Shown here: positions 17,370 through 27,246 of the stretch, piece after piece
How positions within the stretch are numbered: the stretch's first letter is position 1
How the letters are laid out: the number at the start of each line of letters is the position of its first letter
Assembly: GCF_042684505.1 (NCBI RefSeq)
Contig: NZ_JBHULT010000008.1
Span: forward strand, 62,001 to 126,000
Origin: Salinimicrobium flavum
GTDB lineage: Bacteria; Bacteroidota; Bacteroidia; Flavobacteriales; Flavobacteriaceae
Direction of reading: 5' to 3'
Length of the DNA stretch: 64,000 nucleotides
Made by a program: the position numbers and the translations under genes
The notes under the pieces: model-generated
What the model saw: the letters and a program-made list of their open reading frames with translations, nothing else
What the model was told of the DNA's origin: nothing
Database searches by the model: none

Positions 17370-18509
17370 TTAGCTGATATCTCTAAATTGTTTCTGATGT
17401 TCGATTTTCCAGATATCTTCACTTCTTATAACGTTTAAAAATTTCCCTGCACTGTCTCCGTTCCCGAAATCGAATCGTTCTTTCGGGAAAGAAACAACTT
17501 CTGTTTCACCAATTGATTTTAAAATATCCTCGATTGAGTAACCACAATTAATGATTTCCGCATTTGTTGACCTGTTTTGTTGACGGGTCCCGATATTTAT
17601 TGAAGGAACTTTATAGTAGTGAGCCTCTCTTATTCCAGCACTGCTATTGCCGATAATAAAATCGCTGTTTTTCAATAGACTTAGAAAATATTCAAACCTC
17701 ATCGATGGTATAATTCTAAACCTGGAATTATTTTCAAGACGTAAATACTCTTTTAAAATTCTTTCGCTCCCGTGATCATTATTAGGATATATCACTACAT
17801 AGTTTCGGTCTGTGTCCAATAAAGCGGTAACAAAATTTGAAACATGATCTTGAATTCCATGCACCTCAGTGGTAACGGGATGGAACATGGCGATCGCATA
17901 TTGATCGAATTCAATGTCATAGTATCTTTTCACCAAACTCAGATCAGGAAGACTTTCAGAAAACATAGTATCAATATCTGGCGAACCTATTTCGAAAATA
18001 GAACTCTCTAATTCTCCCATCTGCATAAGTCTTTTTTTAGCCTCTTGATTAGAGACGAAATGCACATGGCTTAATTTTGTGACACTGTGCCTTATAAGTT
18101 CATCGATGGTTCCTGAAAGTTCTCCTCCCTCTATATGTGCAACTAAAATATTGTTCAGAGAACCTACAATGGCACCCGCCAAAGTTTCAATCCTGTCTCC
18201 ATGCACCACGATTAGATCAGGTTTTTCTTCTTTTACCCAACACGAGAGTCCTTCAATGGTTTTTGCAAGGCTCAAATCCATAGTCATTTCACTCGTATGG
18301 TTATCGAAGGTTCTTATGTTTTCAAAACCGGATTTCTCAATTTCCAGCACAGTATACCCATACGTTCTTTGCATGTGCATTCCTGTGGCAAATATTATAT
18401 AGTCAAATTCAGGTTCTTCTTTTACAACCTGCATTAAGCTTTTAAGTTTTCCGAAGTCAGCACGTGTGCCGGTTAGGAACAATATTTTTTTTGATGCTAT
18501 CTCTCCCAT
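17370..18509 (-). CDS. neuC: UDP-GlcNAc 2-epimerase, hydrolysing (NeuC)
   Basis: A 379-residue member of the UDP-GlcNAc 2-epimerase family. ILFLTGTRADFGKLKSL at the start, VVHGDRIETLAGAI, VAHIEGGELSGTIDELIRHS and IIGNSSAGIREAHYY are hallmark segments of the hydrolysing NeuC/NnaA type. It converts UDP-GlcNAc to ManNAc and UDP, the first committed step to sialic acid. A legionaminate pathway epimerase (LegG) is related and cannot be excluded, but no other legionaminate genes are visible. It is the third gene of the set neuA-neuB-neuC. Confidence 0.9.
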   Translation of the reverse strand: MGEIASKKILFLTGTRADFGKLKSLMQVVKEEPEFDYIIFATGMHMQRTYGYTVLEIEKSGFENIRTFDNHTSEMTMDLSLAKTIEGLSCWVKEEKPDLIVVHGDRIETLAGAIVGSLNNILVAHIEGGELSGTIDELIRHSVTKLSHVHFVSNQEAKKRLMQMGELESSIFEIGSPDIDTMFSESLPDLSLVKRYYDIEFDQYAIAMFHPVTTEVHGIQDHVSNFVTALLDTDRNYVVIYPNNDHGSERILKEYLRLENNSRFRIIPSMRFEYFLSLLKNSDFIIGNSSAGIREAHYYKVPSINIGTRQQNRSTNAEIINCGYSIEDILKSIGETEVVSFPKERFDFGNGDSAGKFLNVIRSEDIWKIEHQKQFRDIS

Positions 18510-18517
18510 CTAAAAAA

Positions 18518-19588
18518 TTAAGTTTTCATATCATTCCATACAATCAGCTCATCTGCATCTATGTTTTTGGCAGCAACTTTTCCCAGCACCTGATTAAAAA
18601 ATTCAGCTGAAATTTCACCGGTTCCTGGTCTTTTAACCCAAATGTTTTTAGGAGTAAAAGTCTCACCAGCTTTAATTGGTACAATGCTACATACACTGGC
18701 AAAGGCAAAATCACTGGTTATTTTTTCCTCATCGGCCGGACCTTTTTTACCACCGCGCATCAATGCAATTTCTGCAGAAAATTGTATCAAATTCCTACAA
18801 TCATTCTCATCCATACTACAAAGAATGTCTGGCCCTACACGATCCTTTCGGTCCGTAAAATGTCTCTCTAAAATTGAAGCTCCCAGTGCCACGGCCCCAA
18901 GACAAGCGTTATTATTTAAGGTATGATCAGACAATCCAAAAACTTTATCAGGAAATGACTGATGAAGTTCCATCATAGCCCCATATCTAACAAGCTTCGG
19001 CGGTGTAGGATAGAGATTTGTAGTGTGTAATAAAGCACAAGGAATGTTATGATTATCGAATATAGAAACGGCTTTACTTATACTTTGAATGGTATTCATA
19101 CCAGTACTCAAAATTACCGGTTTGCCAAATCCGGCAATATGTTCTAACAGTGGATAATTATTACACTCACCACTGCCAATTTTATAGGCAGGAACATCAA
19201 AAGAATTTAACCTATCAGCAGCTGCCCTGGAAAAAGGTGTTGAAATAAATATCATATTGTTCTTTTCAACATAATTCTTTAGCTCCAGCTCATCTGCCTC
19301 GCTCAAAGAACATCTCTTCATAATTTCATAAATGGAAACGTCGGCATTTCCCGGAATGACCTTCTTTGCTTCCTTTGTCATTTCATCCTCTACAATATGC
19401 GTTTGATGTTTTACTACCTCTACCCCGGCTCTTTTAGCCGCATCAACCATTAATTTTGCCACATCCAGAGAACCTTCATGATTAATTCCTATTTCTGCTA
19501 TTACAAGAGGTGGATAATCCAATCCTATCTTTCTGCCTGAAATTTCCATATAAGGATTAGCGGGCTTTGCATTTTCTGACTGTCTCAT
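18518..19588 (-). CDS. neuB: N-acetylneuraminate synthase (NeuB)
   Basis: A 356-residue synthase with the NeuB TIM-barrel start (LVIAEIGINHEGSLDVAKLM), VVKHQTHIVEDEM, FISTPFSRAAADRL, YKIGSGECNNYPLL and VILSTGMN. A C-terminal antifreeze-like SAF domain starts near residue 295 (IVPIKAGETFTPKNIWVKRP). It condenses ManNAc (or a related 2-acetamido sugar) with phosphoenolpyruvate to give sialic acid. Its ATG overlaps the neuA stop by one base (TAATG), indicating coupled translation. Confidence 0.92.
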   Translation of the reverse strand: MRQSENAKPANPYMEISGRKIGLDYPPLVIAEIGINHEGSLDVAKLMVDAAKRAGVEVVKHQTHIVEDEMTKEAKKVIPGNADVSIYEIMKRCSLSEADELELKNYVEKNNMIFISTPFSRAAADRLNSFDVPAYKIGSGECNNYPLLEHIAGFGKPVILSTGMNTIQSISKAVSIFDNHNIPCALLHTTNLYPTPPKLVRYGAMMELHQSFPDKVFGLSDHTLNNNACLGAVALGASILERHFTDRKDRVGPDILCSMDENDCRNLIQFSAEIALMRGGKKGPADEEKITSDFAFASVCSIVPIKAGETFTPKNIWVKRPGTGEISAEFFNQVLGKVAAKNIDADELIVWNDMKT

Positions 19589-20274
19589 TATAAATCATCA
19601 TTTTTTAATCTGTCATTTTCATACAAGAATTGGGCATACCTCAAGTCTTCAATGGTGTCAATATCCACATTTGCAAATAAATGATTAACCTTAAAAGGTA
19701 AATTTTTCTCAGCTAACAAAAGATTATTCATAACAATTTCGGAACGTATTATATACAGCAGACCATTTTCGTAATATAGAGGTTCGAGGTCCTGACTTCT
19801 TTGACCCATCTTATAATTAAACGGAATAAATTTACCCTCTTCTATTTTTCCTAATTTATGATAGCTCCTACTGACTGTCATCAGGCTATCATATTTGCCA
19901 TTTTCAAATTCTTTAAATGCATCTTTTAGTAAGTTAGGAGGACGCAAAGGGTTCGTTGGCTGTAATAAAACTATTACGTCATATTTCTTGCCCAACTTCA
20001 ACAAAGTATGTTTAAGGACTGATATCGTGGAACTTTCGTCTCCGGAAAGTTCTGCTGGCCTTTCCACCACAGTTGCACCCGTGTTTTTAGCCACTTGAAT
20101 AATTTCCTTGGAATCAGAACTTACGACTACATCATCAATAATCCCGGCATTTCCCATAGCGTAATTGATACTATGCTCTACCAAAGTTTTACCTCCAATC
20201 AAACTTAAATTCTTATTGGGTAATCTTTTTGAACCTCCACGGGCCGGTATAATAGCAACAGTCCTTTTAGCCAA
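19588..20274 (-). CDS. neuA: CMP-sialic acid synthetase (NeuA)
   Basis: A 228-residue acylneuraminate cytidylyltransferase. The N-terminal nucleotide-binding motif VAIIPARGGSKRLPNKNL is diagnostic, followed by VVVSSDSKEIIQVA, ERPAELSGDESS and LLQPTNPLRPPN. It activates the NeuB product with CTP to CMP-sialic acid for transfer. It is the first gene of the tightly packed neuABC set and lies two bases after the methyltransferase gene. Confidence 0.93.
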   Translation of the reverse strand: MAKRTVAIIPARGGSKRLPNKNLSLIGGKTLVEHSINYAMGNAGIIDDVVVSSDSKEIIQVAKNTGATVVERPAELSGDESSTISVLKHTLLKLGKKYDVIVLLQPTNPLRPPNLLKDAFKEFENGKYDSLMTVSRSYHKLGKIEEGKFIPFNYKMGQRSQDLEPLYYENGLLYIIRSEIVMNNLLLAEKNLPFKVNHLFANVDIDTIEDLRYAQFLYENDRLKNDDL

Positions 20275-20276
20275 TA

Positions 20277-20900
20277 CTATATGTTTTGATTTTCTAATCT
20301 AAAAATTGATTGTTTTCTCCACTCCAGATACTCCATCACCTTAAAACCTTTCCTTTCAAAAATATCTCTTAGATCTGAATTTGTATAATCACTTAACCAG
20401 CCCTGCTTTAATCTATTCGCTCCTGAAATATCGGCACAGGCGTATGTCAAATTAATATATTTAAGAGATTTAGCAAGTTTTTCGAATAGATTATCCAGAT
20501 CATAAACATACTCCAGCACTCCGCTGAAAATGGCCGTATCATAATTTTCCAGATCTATCATCTTATCCTCATTAAGATCACAGTAAATCACTCTGGAATC
20601 TCTTATATGTATATCTGATGGTGTATATTCACAGTTTGGGGGAAGATAATCTTTCAAACGCATTTTCCCAGCACCAAACTCTATAACTTTAGCTCCACTA
20701 TTCACCATTTCCGCAAGAATAATTGACCTTTCATTCCAGTCTTCGTTTAATTCACCGGTCTTCTTCCATCTTAATAAATCAGATCTTTTTTTTTCTTTAA
20801 GCTTTTTTGTCTTAGTCACTCTCCGTTTTAATAATAGTGATTCATACAGCCTGTTGATTCTAAAGGCGAGGATTACTATGATTTTTTTCAATGTTTTCAA
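20277..20900 (-). CDS. Class I SAM-dependent methyltransferase-like protein
   Basis: A 207-residue protein with a basic N-terminal part and a methyltransferase core: VIEFGAGKMRLKDYL (motif I), EYTPSDIHIRD, YDTAIFSGVLEYVYDLDNL (motif IV region). It overlaps the next GT2 gene start by four bases (ATGA). It probably modifies a sugar of this glycan. The substrate is not predictable, and motif I is less conserved than in its relatives here. Confidence 0.7.
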   Translation of the reverse strand: MKTLKKIIVILAFRINRLYESLLLKRRVTKTKKLKEKKRSDLLRWKKTGELNEDWNERSIILAEMVNSGAKVIEFGAGKMRLKDYLPPNCEYTPSDIHIRDSRVIYCDLNEDKMIDLENYDTAIFSGVLEYVYDLDNLFEKLAKSLKYINLTYACADISGANRLKQGWLSDYTNSDLRDIFERKGFKVMEYLEWRKQSIFRLENQNI

Positions 20901-21991
20901 TATTCCTTCATTTCTATTTTAAATGCTATCGATCTAAGATCCTTTGAAATCTTATAAGAATAATTATAATTATGATATTTAAAAATTATATGCATTAAAA
21001 TGAGATCATTAATCTCCTTCAGGGAGCTATAAACCTGGGTCTGCCTATTCAGCAACTTTTTTAATTTATATTTGAAAGAACCAAAATAGGGAGATTGAAC
21101 GACCTCTACTTCAACAATCTCCCCATGTGAATTGGGTAACTCAAATAATAGTAAATGTTCAATTTCTGCAAGAATATTGGTGAGCCTGATTTTCTTAGTT
21201 GGAGATTCAAGCAATCTTTTTCGAGACATTGGAATAATTTCTCCCCAACAGGTCTGTTTAGCTGGAACCACCGCTTTTTCTCTCTTATGGTAAATGTAAT
21301 GCTGTTCATTAATTCGAAGAACATTTTTTAATCGGGGGTAATGATCCAATTTTCTTGTTTGGGAATTTTCATAAGAATCATGCCATATGTGATAAAAATA
21401 AGTGTCTTCAACAAATTGAGATCTCAATCCATAGTTTTTCAAACGTGAATAAAGATCTACATCTTCAGATCCATAGAAGTGGTAAAATTCATCATACCCT
21501 TTTACATGAAATAAGGATTCCCGGGAGGTCAAAAGCATACCATTCACATTTCCAAATCTGCCAGGATTAAATCCTTCAAAATTAGTCTCTCTTTTTATTT
21601 TTTTGGATTCCTCCTGATCAAGATATCCCATTTTAAACCTATAGAAGTATTCCGGATCTGCAACTTCTTTTAAGAAAGCAATTGCATGGGGATGAAAAAT
21701 GAGGTCTATATCAGCAATAAAAATATACGGATTTGTTGCTCTTTTAATTCCATAGTTCAAAGCCCGGCTCTTATTCCATAATTGATGGGATACATCTAAA
21801 TAAAAGTACTTGACAAAGTGGAATTTTTCAGCTAGCCTCATAGCGCTCTTTGCATTTATTTCACTACTGCCGTAATCTATGAAGATCACTTCAAAACCTT
21901 CTCTGACCTGTCGGTCCAATGATCGAAACGAGGCCTCTATTCTTGCAGCCTCTCTATCTCTATAGGCATATATTATACTAATTCTATCCAT
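20897..21991 (-). CDS. GT2/GT7-like galactosyltransferase-type enzyme
   Basis: A 364-residue GT-A enzyme. ISIIYAYRDREAARIEAS opens the fold, IFIADIDLIFHPHAI contains the DxD metal site, and NVNGMLLTSRESLFHVKGYDEFYHFYGSEDVDLYSRL matches the C-terminal part of the galactosyltransferase family (GT7 C-domain). That points to a family-A enzyme with acceptor recognition through the ED segment. It overlaps the methyltransferase gene by four bases. Confidence 0.82.
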   Translation of the reverse strand: MDRISIIYAYRDREAARIEASFRSLDRQVREGFEVIFIDYGSSEINAKSAMRLAEKFHFVKYFYLDVSHQLWNKSRALNYGIKRATNPYIFIADIDLIFHPHAIAFLKEVADPEYFYRFKMGYLDQEESKKIKRETNFEGFNPGRFGNVNGMLLTSRESLFHVKGYDEFYHFYGSEDVDLYSRLKNYGLRSQFVEDTYFYHIWHDSYENSQTRKLDHYPRLKNVLRINEQHYIYHKREKAVVPAKQTCWGEIIPMSRKRLLESPTKKIRLTNILAEIEHLLLFELPNSHGEIVEVEVVQSPYFGSFKYKLKKLLNRQTQVYSSLKEINDLILMHIIFKYHNYNYSYKISKDLRSIAFKIEMKEY

Positions 21992-22017
21992 GTTTTATGG
22001 ATATTAAATCAACCTGC

Positions 22018-23280
22018 TTATTCAATATTACCGATGATTTCATTAATAACATCCTTAAGGTGATTTGAATCTAAATATTTTGAGAGGTCTGGCCTGTTGA
22101 GGTAGAAATCTTCAGGGGATGACTTCCATCTTTTATACAATTGTTCAATTATACCGGCAATCCCTTCTTTGTCATCAATTACAGTGGAATAAGGGTAATC
22201 TTTCCCTAATAATCTGTTTGATTCACTTAAACAGGGTCCTAAATATAAAATTGGTTTATTTGCCTGAATACAATGAGGAAATTTCCCAGGTAAAAACGGA
22301 CTTATCTCAGATTTTGCCTCTAAAATAATATTAACCGAACTTAATCTTTGTAGAGTATAAACAGAATTAAAAGGCAACTTATTTTCAACCAGAATCAATT
22401 GCTTTAGTACAGACTTCTTGTTTTTTAACCAATCTGAAAATATGCTTTTTCCTCCTACAAAAATAAGATTAGATTCTTTTTTCGCATCAGGATTTCTTTC
22501 TAGAAAAGTATGAAATGCTTCTACAAGAATTTTAGGGTCTCTTGGCTTCAAAAGAGCACCGGCATGTAGTAGGTTGAAATTTTCAATTTTGAAATAATCA
22601 GGAAGATCTTTTTTTTCCACATCAAGATCCGATATTTGATGGGGAATTATATAGCCGGTATCATTAAATTTTGGGTAATAACTTCCCATCCAATCTTTAA
22701 GTAACAAACTTGGGAAGCCACTAAATTTAGCCTTTTCTGAAATATCTCTTATAAGTTTCCATTTTTTTCTATATCCGGGTTCTACCCATGCAAATGGTCT
22801 TGGATAAAGATGCATCGGGTAGGGATCATGTACATAGGCCAGCCATTTATAATGTAATTCCGGAAGTTTTAATAGCGCATGATGAGGGCGAAAGCTGCCT
22901 GCCTGGCTCAATGTAATAACCAAACGAGACTTAGTATGCTTGCTCTTTTTAAGAGTTGACACGATGCTATTTCTATCATTAAAAAGAGCAAATGAAAACC
23001 CAAAAAGTTTTTCCAACTGCTTATTAGGCTCTACCTTTAAAAAGTATCTGGTATATCTCTCAAACCGACTTAAAAAAAATAGAAGGCTCCACCTGTTTTC
23101 TCGAATATTAATACATTCTATATCATCTAAATGAATATTTTTCTGAGAGTAGTGATGAACTTTTACATCAAATCCTGCTTTATGCAAATTTCTTATAAGT
23201 GCTACATTGGCTTTTGCCCCACTACTCCCATCCACATCGATTGATTCAACTACTACTAAAATCGTTTTATTAGCTGGCAA
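22018..23280 (-). CDS. GT4-like glycosyltransferase
   Basis: A 420-residue GT-B protein. The start TILVVVESIDVDGSSGAKAN and the loop YVHDPYPMHLYPRPFAWVEP fit group 1 enzymes. The donor-domain end is less typical: INIILEAKSEISPFLPGKF replaces the usual EGxPxxxxEA segment, with LEAKSEISPF keeping an acidic residue. It belongs to a branch of GT4 seen in flavobacterial polysaccharide loci. Its substrate is unknown. Confidence 0.72.
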   Translation of the reverse strand: MPANKTILVVVESIDVDGSSGAKANVALIRNLHKAGFDVKVHHYSQKNIHLDDIECINIRENRWSLLFFLSRFERYTRYFLKVEPNKQLEKLFGFSFALFNDRNSIVSTLKKSKHTKSRLVITLSQAGSFRPHHALLKLPELHYKWLAYVHDPYPMHLYPRPFAWVEPGYRKKWKLIRDISEKAKFSGFPSLLLKDWMGSYYPKFNDTGYIIPHQISDLDVEKKDLPDYFKIENFNLLHAGALLKPRDPKILVEAFHTFLERNPDAKKESNLIFVGGKSIFSDWLKNKKSVLKQLILVENKLPFNSVYTLQRLSSVNIILEAKSEISPFLPGKFPHCIQANKPILYLGPCLSESNRLLGKDYPYSTVIDDKEGIAGIIEQLYKRWKSSPEDFYLNRPDLSKYLDSNHLKDVINEIIGNIE

Positions 23281-23358
23281 ATTCTTGTGCTTTTATTGAG
23301 TAAAACTATAAATTTAGCTGGATATAAAATTACTTCTTAGTAGATGTTCCAAATGTCT

Positions 23359-24465
23359 CTATTTCTCTTGTGAGAACAGCAGTAATTCATCTACAATTTT
23401 TACTGCCGCATTACCATCCCCATATGGATTAGAAATATCCGAAAAATTATAGTCGGCATCTAAATATTTTCCTGCTTCCATAAGAATTTTAGATTTATCT
23501 GTTCCCACCAAAGTTGCCAAACCTGCCTCTACCACTTCCATTCTTTCTGATACGCTTCTGGTAACTAAAATAGGGGTTTTAAAGGAAGGGGCCTCTTCCT
23601 GGATTCCCCCGGAATCAGAAATAATAAGTTTGGCTCTCTTTAATAACCAGATCATTTCGGGATATCCTACAGGCTGAATTAAATGAACATTGTGAATATT
23701 TCCAAGAATTTCGTGCACAGGTTCTTTTACATTAGGATTAAGATGTACAGGGTAAACAATCTCAACATCTTCCCTCCTGGAAAGTTGCTTAATAGCTTCA
23801 CAAATTTGTAACAAACCCTCACCGAAATTTTCTCTCCTATGGCCCGTCACAAGAACTAACTTCTTGTTACTATGGAATAAGTCTTTAAAAAAACCATAGG
23901 CATTCGCCTTTGCACCCATCTTCTTTTGTGCCCATTCTAATGAATCTACAATAGTATTCCCCACCAGTCGGATGCTGTTTTCCGGTATATTTTCCTTCAA
24001 TAAATTAGCAAGGGCTTTTTGTGTCGGCGCAAAATGTAAATCTGCAATTCGGGAAATTATCTGCCTGTTCACTTCTTCAGGATAAGGTGCTGCCTTATTA
24101 TAAGTTCTTAATCCCGCCTCTACATGGGCCACCGGGATCTTTTTATTAAAAGCTGCAAGTGAAACCAGTGTAGCACTGGTTGTGTCTCCCTGGACTAGTA
24201 TTATGTGTGGCATTGCCAACTCCAAAATCCTATCTGCTTCTGAAAGAATACGAGAACTTATCATATTAAGGGACTGTTCCGCTTGCATGATTTCCATATC
24301 ATGGTCTGGTTGGATCTGGAAGAAATCGAATATCGGAGCTAACATCTCCCTGTGTTGTCCGGTTGACATTATACTAAATTGGATATTCCTCTTTTTCAAC
24401 TCGTGACAAACCGGAGCCATTTTTATTGCCTCGGGTCTTGTACCTATACAAATAAGAACTTTCAA
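23359..24465 (-). CDS. wecB: UDP-GlcNAc 2-epimerase, non-hydrolysing (WecB)
   Basis: A 368-residue epimerase. VLICIGTRPEAIKMAPV at the N-terminus, FSIMSTGQHREML, ILVQGDTTSATLVSLAAF, AHVEAGLRTYNKAAPYPEE and LIISDSGGIQEEAPSF are all diagnostic of WecB/MnaA. It makes UDP-ManNAc from UDP-GlcNAc. The usual partner UDP-ManNAc dehydrogenase is not visible in the window, so UDP-ManNAc may be used directly or oxidised elsewhere. It lies 10 bases from the first of eight GT2 genes. Confidence 0.93.
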   Translation of the reverse strand: MKVLICIGTRPEAIKMAPVCHELKKRNIQFSIMSTGQHREMLAPIFDFFQIQPDHDMEIMQAEQSLNMISSRILSEADRILELAMPHIILVQGDTTSATLVSLAAFNKKIPVAHVEAGLRTYNKAAPYPEEVNRQIISRIADLHFAPTQKALANLLKENIPENSIRLVGNTIVDSLEWAQKKMGAKANAYGFFKDLFHSNKKLVLVTGHRRENFGEGLLQICEAIKQLSRREDVEIVYPVHLNPNVKEPVHEILGNIHNVHLIQPVGYPEMIWLLKRAKLIISDSGGIQEEAPSFKTPILVTRSVSERMEVVEAGLATLVGTDKSKILMEAGKYLDADYNFSDISNPYGDGNAAVKIVDELLLFSQEK

Positions 24466-24474
24466 TACAGTATC

Positions 24475-25425
24475 CTATTTAAAATTTCGTTTGTACCAGG
24501 GCATAATTGCCTTGAATATTTTATACCTGGCAAGGTAATAAGGATATCGCGAAGGAAACAGACCATTTTCAATAAAAAGGTATTTATTAGCCATTATGAC
24601 TTCCTTATCTGAACTTCCAAACATTAAGAGTAATTTCTTCAACTTCCATTTCATGAAATTTTTAGCTTTCACATCTCTTAGTTTTTGATGCGCCTGTATC
24701 AACTTATAACCATATAAAAGAGAAGCTAAATTTTTGGAATTAAAGGAACTGCTTATCCTTTCTCCACTATGCATTCTATAAAGAACGTGACATCCTTTAG
24801 TATTTATTAATCCATCTGAAACCAAGATTATTCTAATAAAGTATTCAGCATCCTGATTTATGGATAAATGCGTGTTCCAGGGGCCGGCCAGTACCGCCAG
24901 GGTTCTTGGAATTAAGTAAGCGTGCGGTGGAACAAATGTTTCCTTTTTTAACAATGAATGACAAAACTCTTCTGCTCTCAATACCTCATCATCATCAATT
25001 ACATTGTGAGGTTTAAAATCTTTACCTTGCCAAAAGACATCCCAATTGCAGGTGGTGAAATAATTCTGAGTTTTATCCTCCTCAAGTTTTAAAACCTGCA
25101 GTTCCAGTTTGTTCTCTGAAAGAAGATCATCATCATCTAACCACTGAATATATTCTCCGCGGCTGTTATAAAAACCATAATTTCTGGCACCACATGCTCC
25201 CTTAGGAAAATCACCACTTCGAAGATAATATCTAAAGCGCGGATCCATGTTTGTGAATTTCTCTACCACCCGAGCCGTATCATCTGTACTGCCGTCGTCC
25301 ACTACAATACATTCCCAATGTGCATAAGTTTGATTTCGAACAGACATCAGGGTTTCTTCCAAAATACTACTCCTGTTAAAAGTAGGAATAATGATCGAAA
25401 TTAGTTTATTGGTGGTAAAGTCCAT
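24475..25425 (-). CDS. GT2 glycosyltransferase (array member 1)
   Basis: A 316-residue GT-A enzyme. LISIIIPTFNRSSILEETL, HWECIVVDDGSTDDT (first acidic site), YIQWLDDDDLLS (metal site) and the acceptor part HLSINQDAEYFIRI are all present. The N-terminal half closely resembles the other enzymes in this run. It is the last translated of eight consecutive GT2 genes. Donor and acceptor are unknown. Confidence 0.88.
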   Translation of the reverse strand: MDFTTNKLISIIIPTFNRSSILEETLMSVRNQTYAHWECIVVDDGSTDDTARVVEKFTNMDPRFRYYLRSGDFPKGACGARNYGFYNSRGEYIQWLDDDDLLSENKLELQVLKLEEDKTQNYFTTCNWDVFWQGKDFKPHNVIDDDEVLRAEEFCHSLLKKETFVPPHAYLIPRTLAVLAGPWNTHLSINQDAEYFIRIILVSDGLINTKGCHVLYRMHSGERISSSFNSKNLASLLYGYKLIQAHQKLRDVKAKNFMKWKLKKLLLMFGSSDKEVIMANKYLFIENGLFPSRYPYYLARYKIFKAIMPWYKRNFK

Positions 25426-25436
25426 TAAATTATGTT

Positions 25437-26387
25437 TTAAACCCAGGTAGAAATCTTACCGAGAACCTTATAATGTAGCTTGCTTAGAAAAAGACCTCCT
25501 TTGATAAAAAACTCCAGTTTAGTCCCAAGTGTTGTGCTCTTTTTCACGTAAACCAATAACCTTTCGACTACTTCGGGATTGTACTGATAGGTCAAAAAAG
25601 ATCTGGTAAAGAAAATAATACTTTTTTTAGTGTGCAGGTTGTTATCTGTCAGGTAATTGACGAGGATCAACCGGCTTACCGAGGTCGACTTCCTTCTCTC
25701 ATAATCTGCATCCTCTCCCATGGTTAAAGTACCTGGATGCTTTCGATAACCAAAAAGAAAATGATCTACCACCTCATAGTTATTAGGGTATTCATATCCA
25801 ATTCTTATAAACAACTCCCATTCCTCTGCATATCTGAGTCTTTCATCAAAACGGAATTTGTCAATAAGGTCCATATTCCAGAGACCACTCAGACTATTCA
25901 TCTTAAATCTCCCGGTTAATACTGCATCTCCAATATGTTCATGTCTCAAATTCAATTCGGGGCTGGCAATGATCGTTTCGTCCCCATTCATTTGGATTAT
26001 TTTTTCATATTTGCACACTGTAAAGTTCAGAGTCCTATTTCTTATAAATGGTTTAACCTGCAACTCCAGTTTTTTAGGATACATGATATCATCATCATCA
26101 AAAAACTGGATGAGTTCAGCACCTCCTGCCCGTGCCAGGTCCATTCCAAAGTTACGTGTACCCGACAATCCTTTTTTATAAGTAGCGGGTTTGGTGTGAA
26201 AGCTGAATCTGTCATCGCCCTTGATAAAATCTTTCACTACTTCCGCAGTCCTGTCAGAAGAATTATCGTCAGTTATGTAACAAACCCAATTAGAATAGGT
26301 TTGATTTTTAATGGATTTCAAAGTCTCCACGATAAATGAGGCTCTGTTATGCGAAGCTAGTAATATCGTAACCTGTAGATCCTTCAT
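25437..26387 (-). CDS. GT2 glycosyltransferase (array member 2)
   Basis: A 316-residue GT-A enzyme with VTILLASHNRASFIVETL, NWVCYITDDNSSDRT, ELIQFFDDDDIMYPKKL (metal site) and RLRYAEEWELFIRIGYE as the acceptor motif. It differs from its neighbours by TDDNSSD instead of VDDGSxD. Its start lies two bases from the stop of the upstream array gene, so the two are cotranscribed. Confidence 0.88.
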   Translation of the reverse strand: MKDLQVTILLASHNRASFIVETLKSIKNQTYSNWVCYITDDNSSDRTAEVVKDFIKGDDRFSFHTKPATYKKGLSGTRNFGMDLARAGGAELIQFFDDDDIMYPKKLELQVKPFIRNRTLNFTVCKYEKIIQMNGDETIIASPELNLRHEHIGDAVLTGRFKMNSLSGLWNMDLIDKFRFDERLRYAEEWELFIRIGYEYPNNYEVVDHFLFGYRKHPGTLTMGEDADYERRKSTSVSRLILVNYLTDNNLHTKKSIIFFTRSFLTYQYNPEVVERLLVYVKKSTTLGTKLEFFIKGGLFLSKLHYKVLGKISTWV

Positions 26388-26388
26388 A

Positions 26389-27246
26389 CTATTTTCTAAT
26401 AATTGATCTAAAGGTTTGAAATGGTTTTAGAAGAGCCTTACCCAGACGGTATGTTATTTCATTCTCTATTTTCTTCTTGTCGCCTGATTCCTTTTCAATT
26501 CTTTCGAACAGGTTTCCTACTAATTCTTCGAAATTTTTTTGATATAAATCCTTATGCTTTAAAATAATATATTTGAATTTTTCCTGCCTTAGATGACGTA
26601 TTCGTTGGGTAGTTGAGTTTTCTCTTATCTGATAATGAAAAAGGAGTTCGGGGATAACATAGGCATGACCGCCATTTTTAAGAAGCTGAATATAAAACTC
26701 CCAATCTTCAAAGCCTAAAATTGGCAAATTTTCCTCGTACCCACCCGTAGTCTCCCAATCCTTCTTCCTGAACATAGAACTACCTACCGCGGCATTGGCA
26801 AAAAGAAAATTTTTAATATCCCCACCTGCAGGCTCAAAGATACCAATATCCTGCCCATGATAAGTTCTATTTACTTTACAGGTCACAATCTTCACATCTT
26901 GATCTCTCTCAAAAACCATTACTGCTTTCTCGCAAAAGCTGTTTTCAAAATAATCATCTGAGTCAAGATTTAAAATGTAACTTCCGGAGGATCTTTTGAT
27001 ACCATTATTCCTCGCAACACTTTGGCCTTTGTTCTCCTGATCGATTAATATATCTATCTTATCCCTTACCGATGAAATGGCCTTTAAAGTATCTTTGTCG
27101 TCAGATCCATCATTTACCACTATAATCTCCTTGTTGACATAAGTCTGATTTACAGCAGACTTTACAGCATTAGCCACATTAGGATCATTATGACAAGGAA
27201 TAACAACCGAAATTAGGGATAAAGGCTTTTTCTTATTTCCTTGCAT
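26389..27246 (-). CDS. GT2 glycosyltransferase (array member 3)
   Basis: A 285-residue GT-A enzyme. LISVVIPCHNDPNVANAV, EIIVVNDGSDDKDT, YILNLDSDDYFENSF (metal site) and ILGFEDWEFYIQLLKNG are conserved. The C-terminal helix region is short, so it is the smallest but one in the array. It overlaps the next upstream gene by 14 bases. Confidence 0.88.
   Translation of the reverse strand: MQGNKKKPLSLISVVIPCHNDPNVANAVKSAVNQTYVNKEIIVVNDGSDDKDTLKAISSVRDKIDILIDQENKGQSVARNNGIKRSSGSYILNLDSDDYFENSFCEKAVMVFERDQDVKIVTCKVNRTYHGQDIGIFEPAGGDIKNFLFANAAVGSSMFRKKDWETTGGYEENLPILGFEDWEFYIQLLKNGGHAYVIPELLFHYQIRENSTTQRIRHLRQEKFKYIILKHKDLYQKNFEELVGNLFERIEKESGDKKKIENEITYRLGKALLKPFQTFRSIIRK

Noticed and set aside
17370..19588. 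A legionaminic or pseudaminic acid pathway
   Set aside because: Only the NeuC/NeuB/NeuA steps are seen; the dehydratase, aminotransferase and acetyltransferase genes needed are absent from the window, so sialic acid is the simpler reading.
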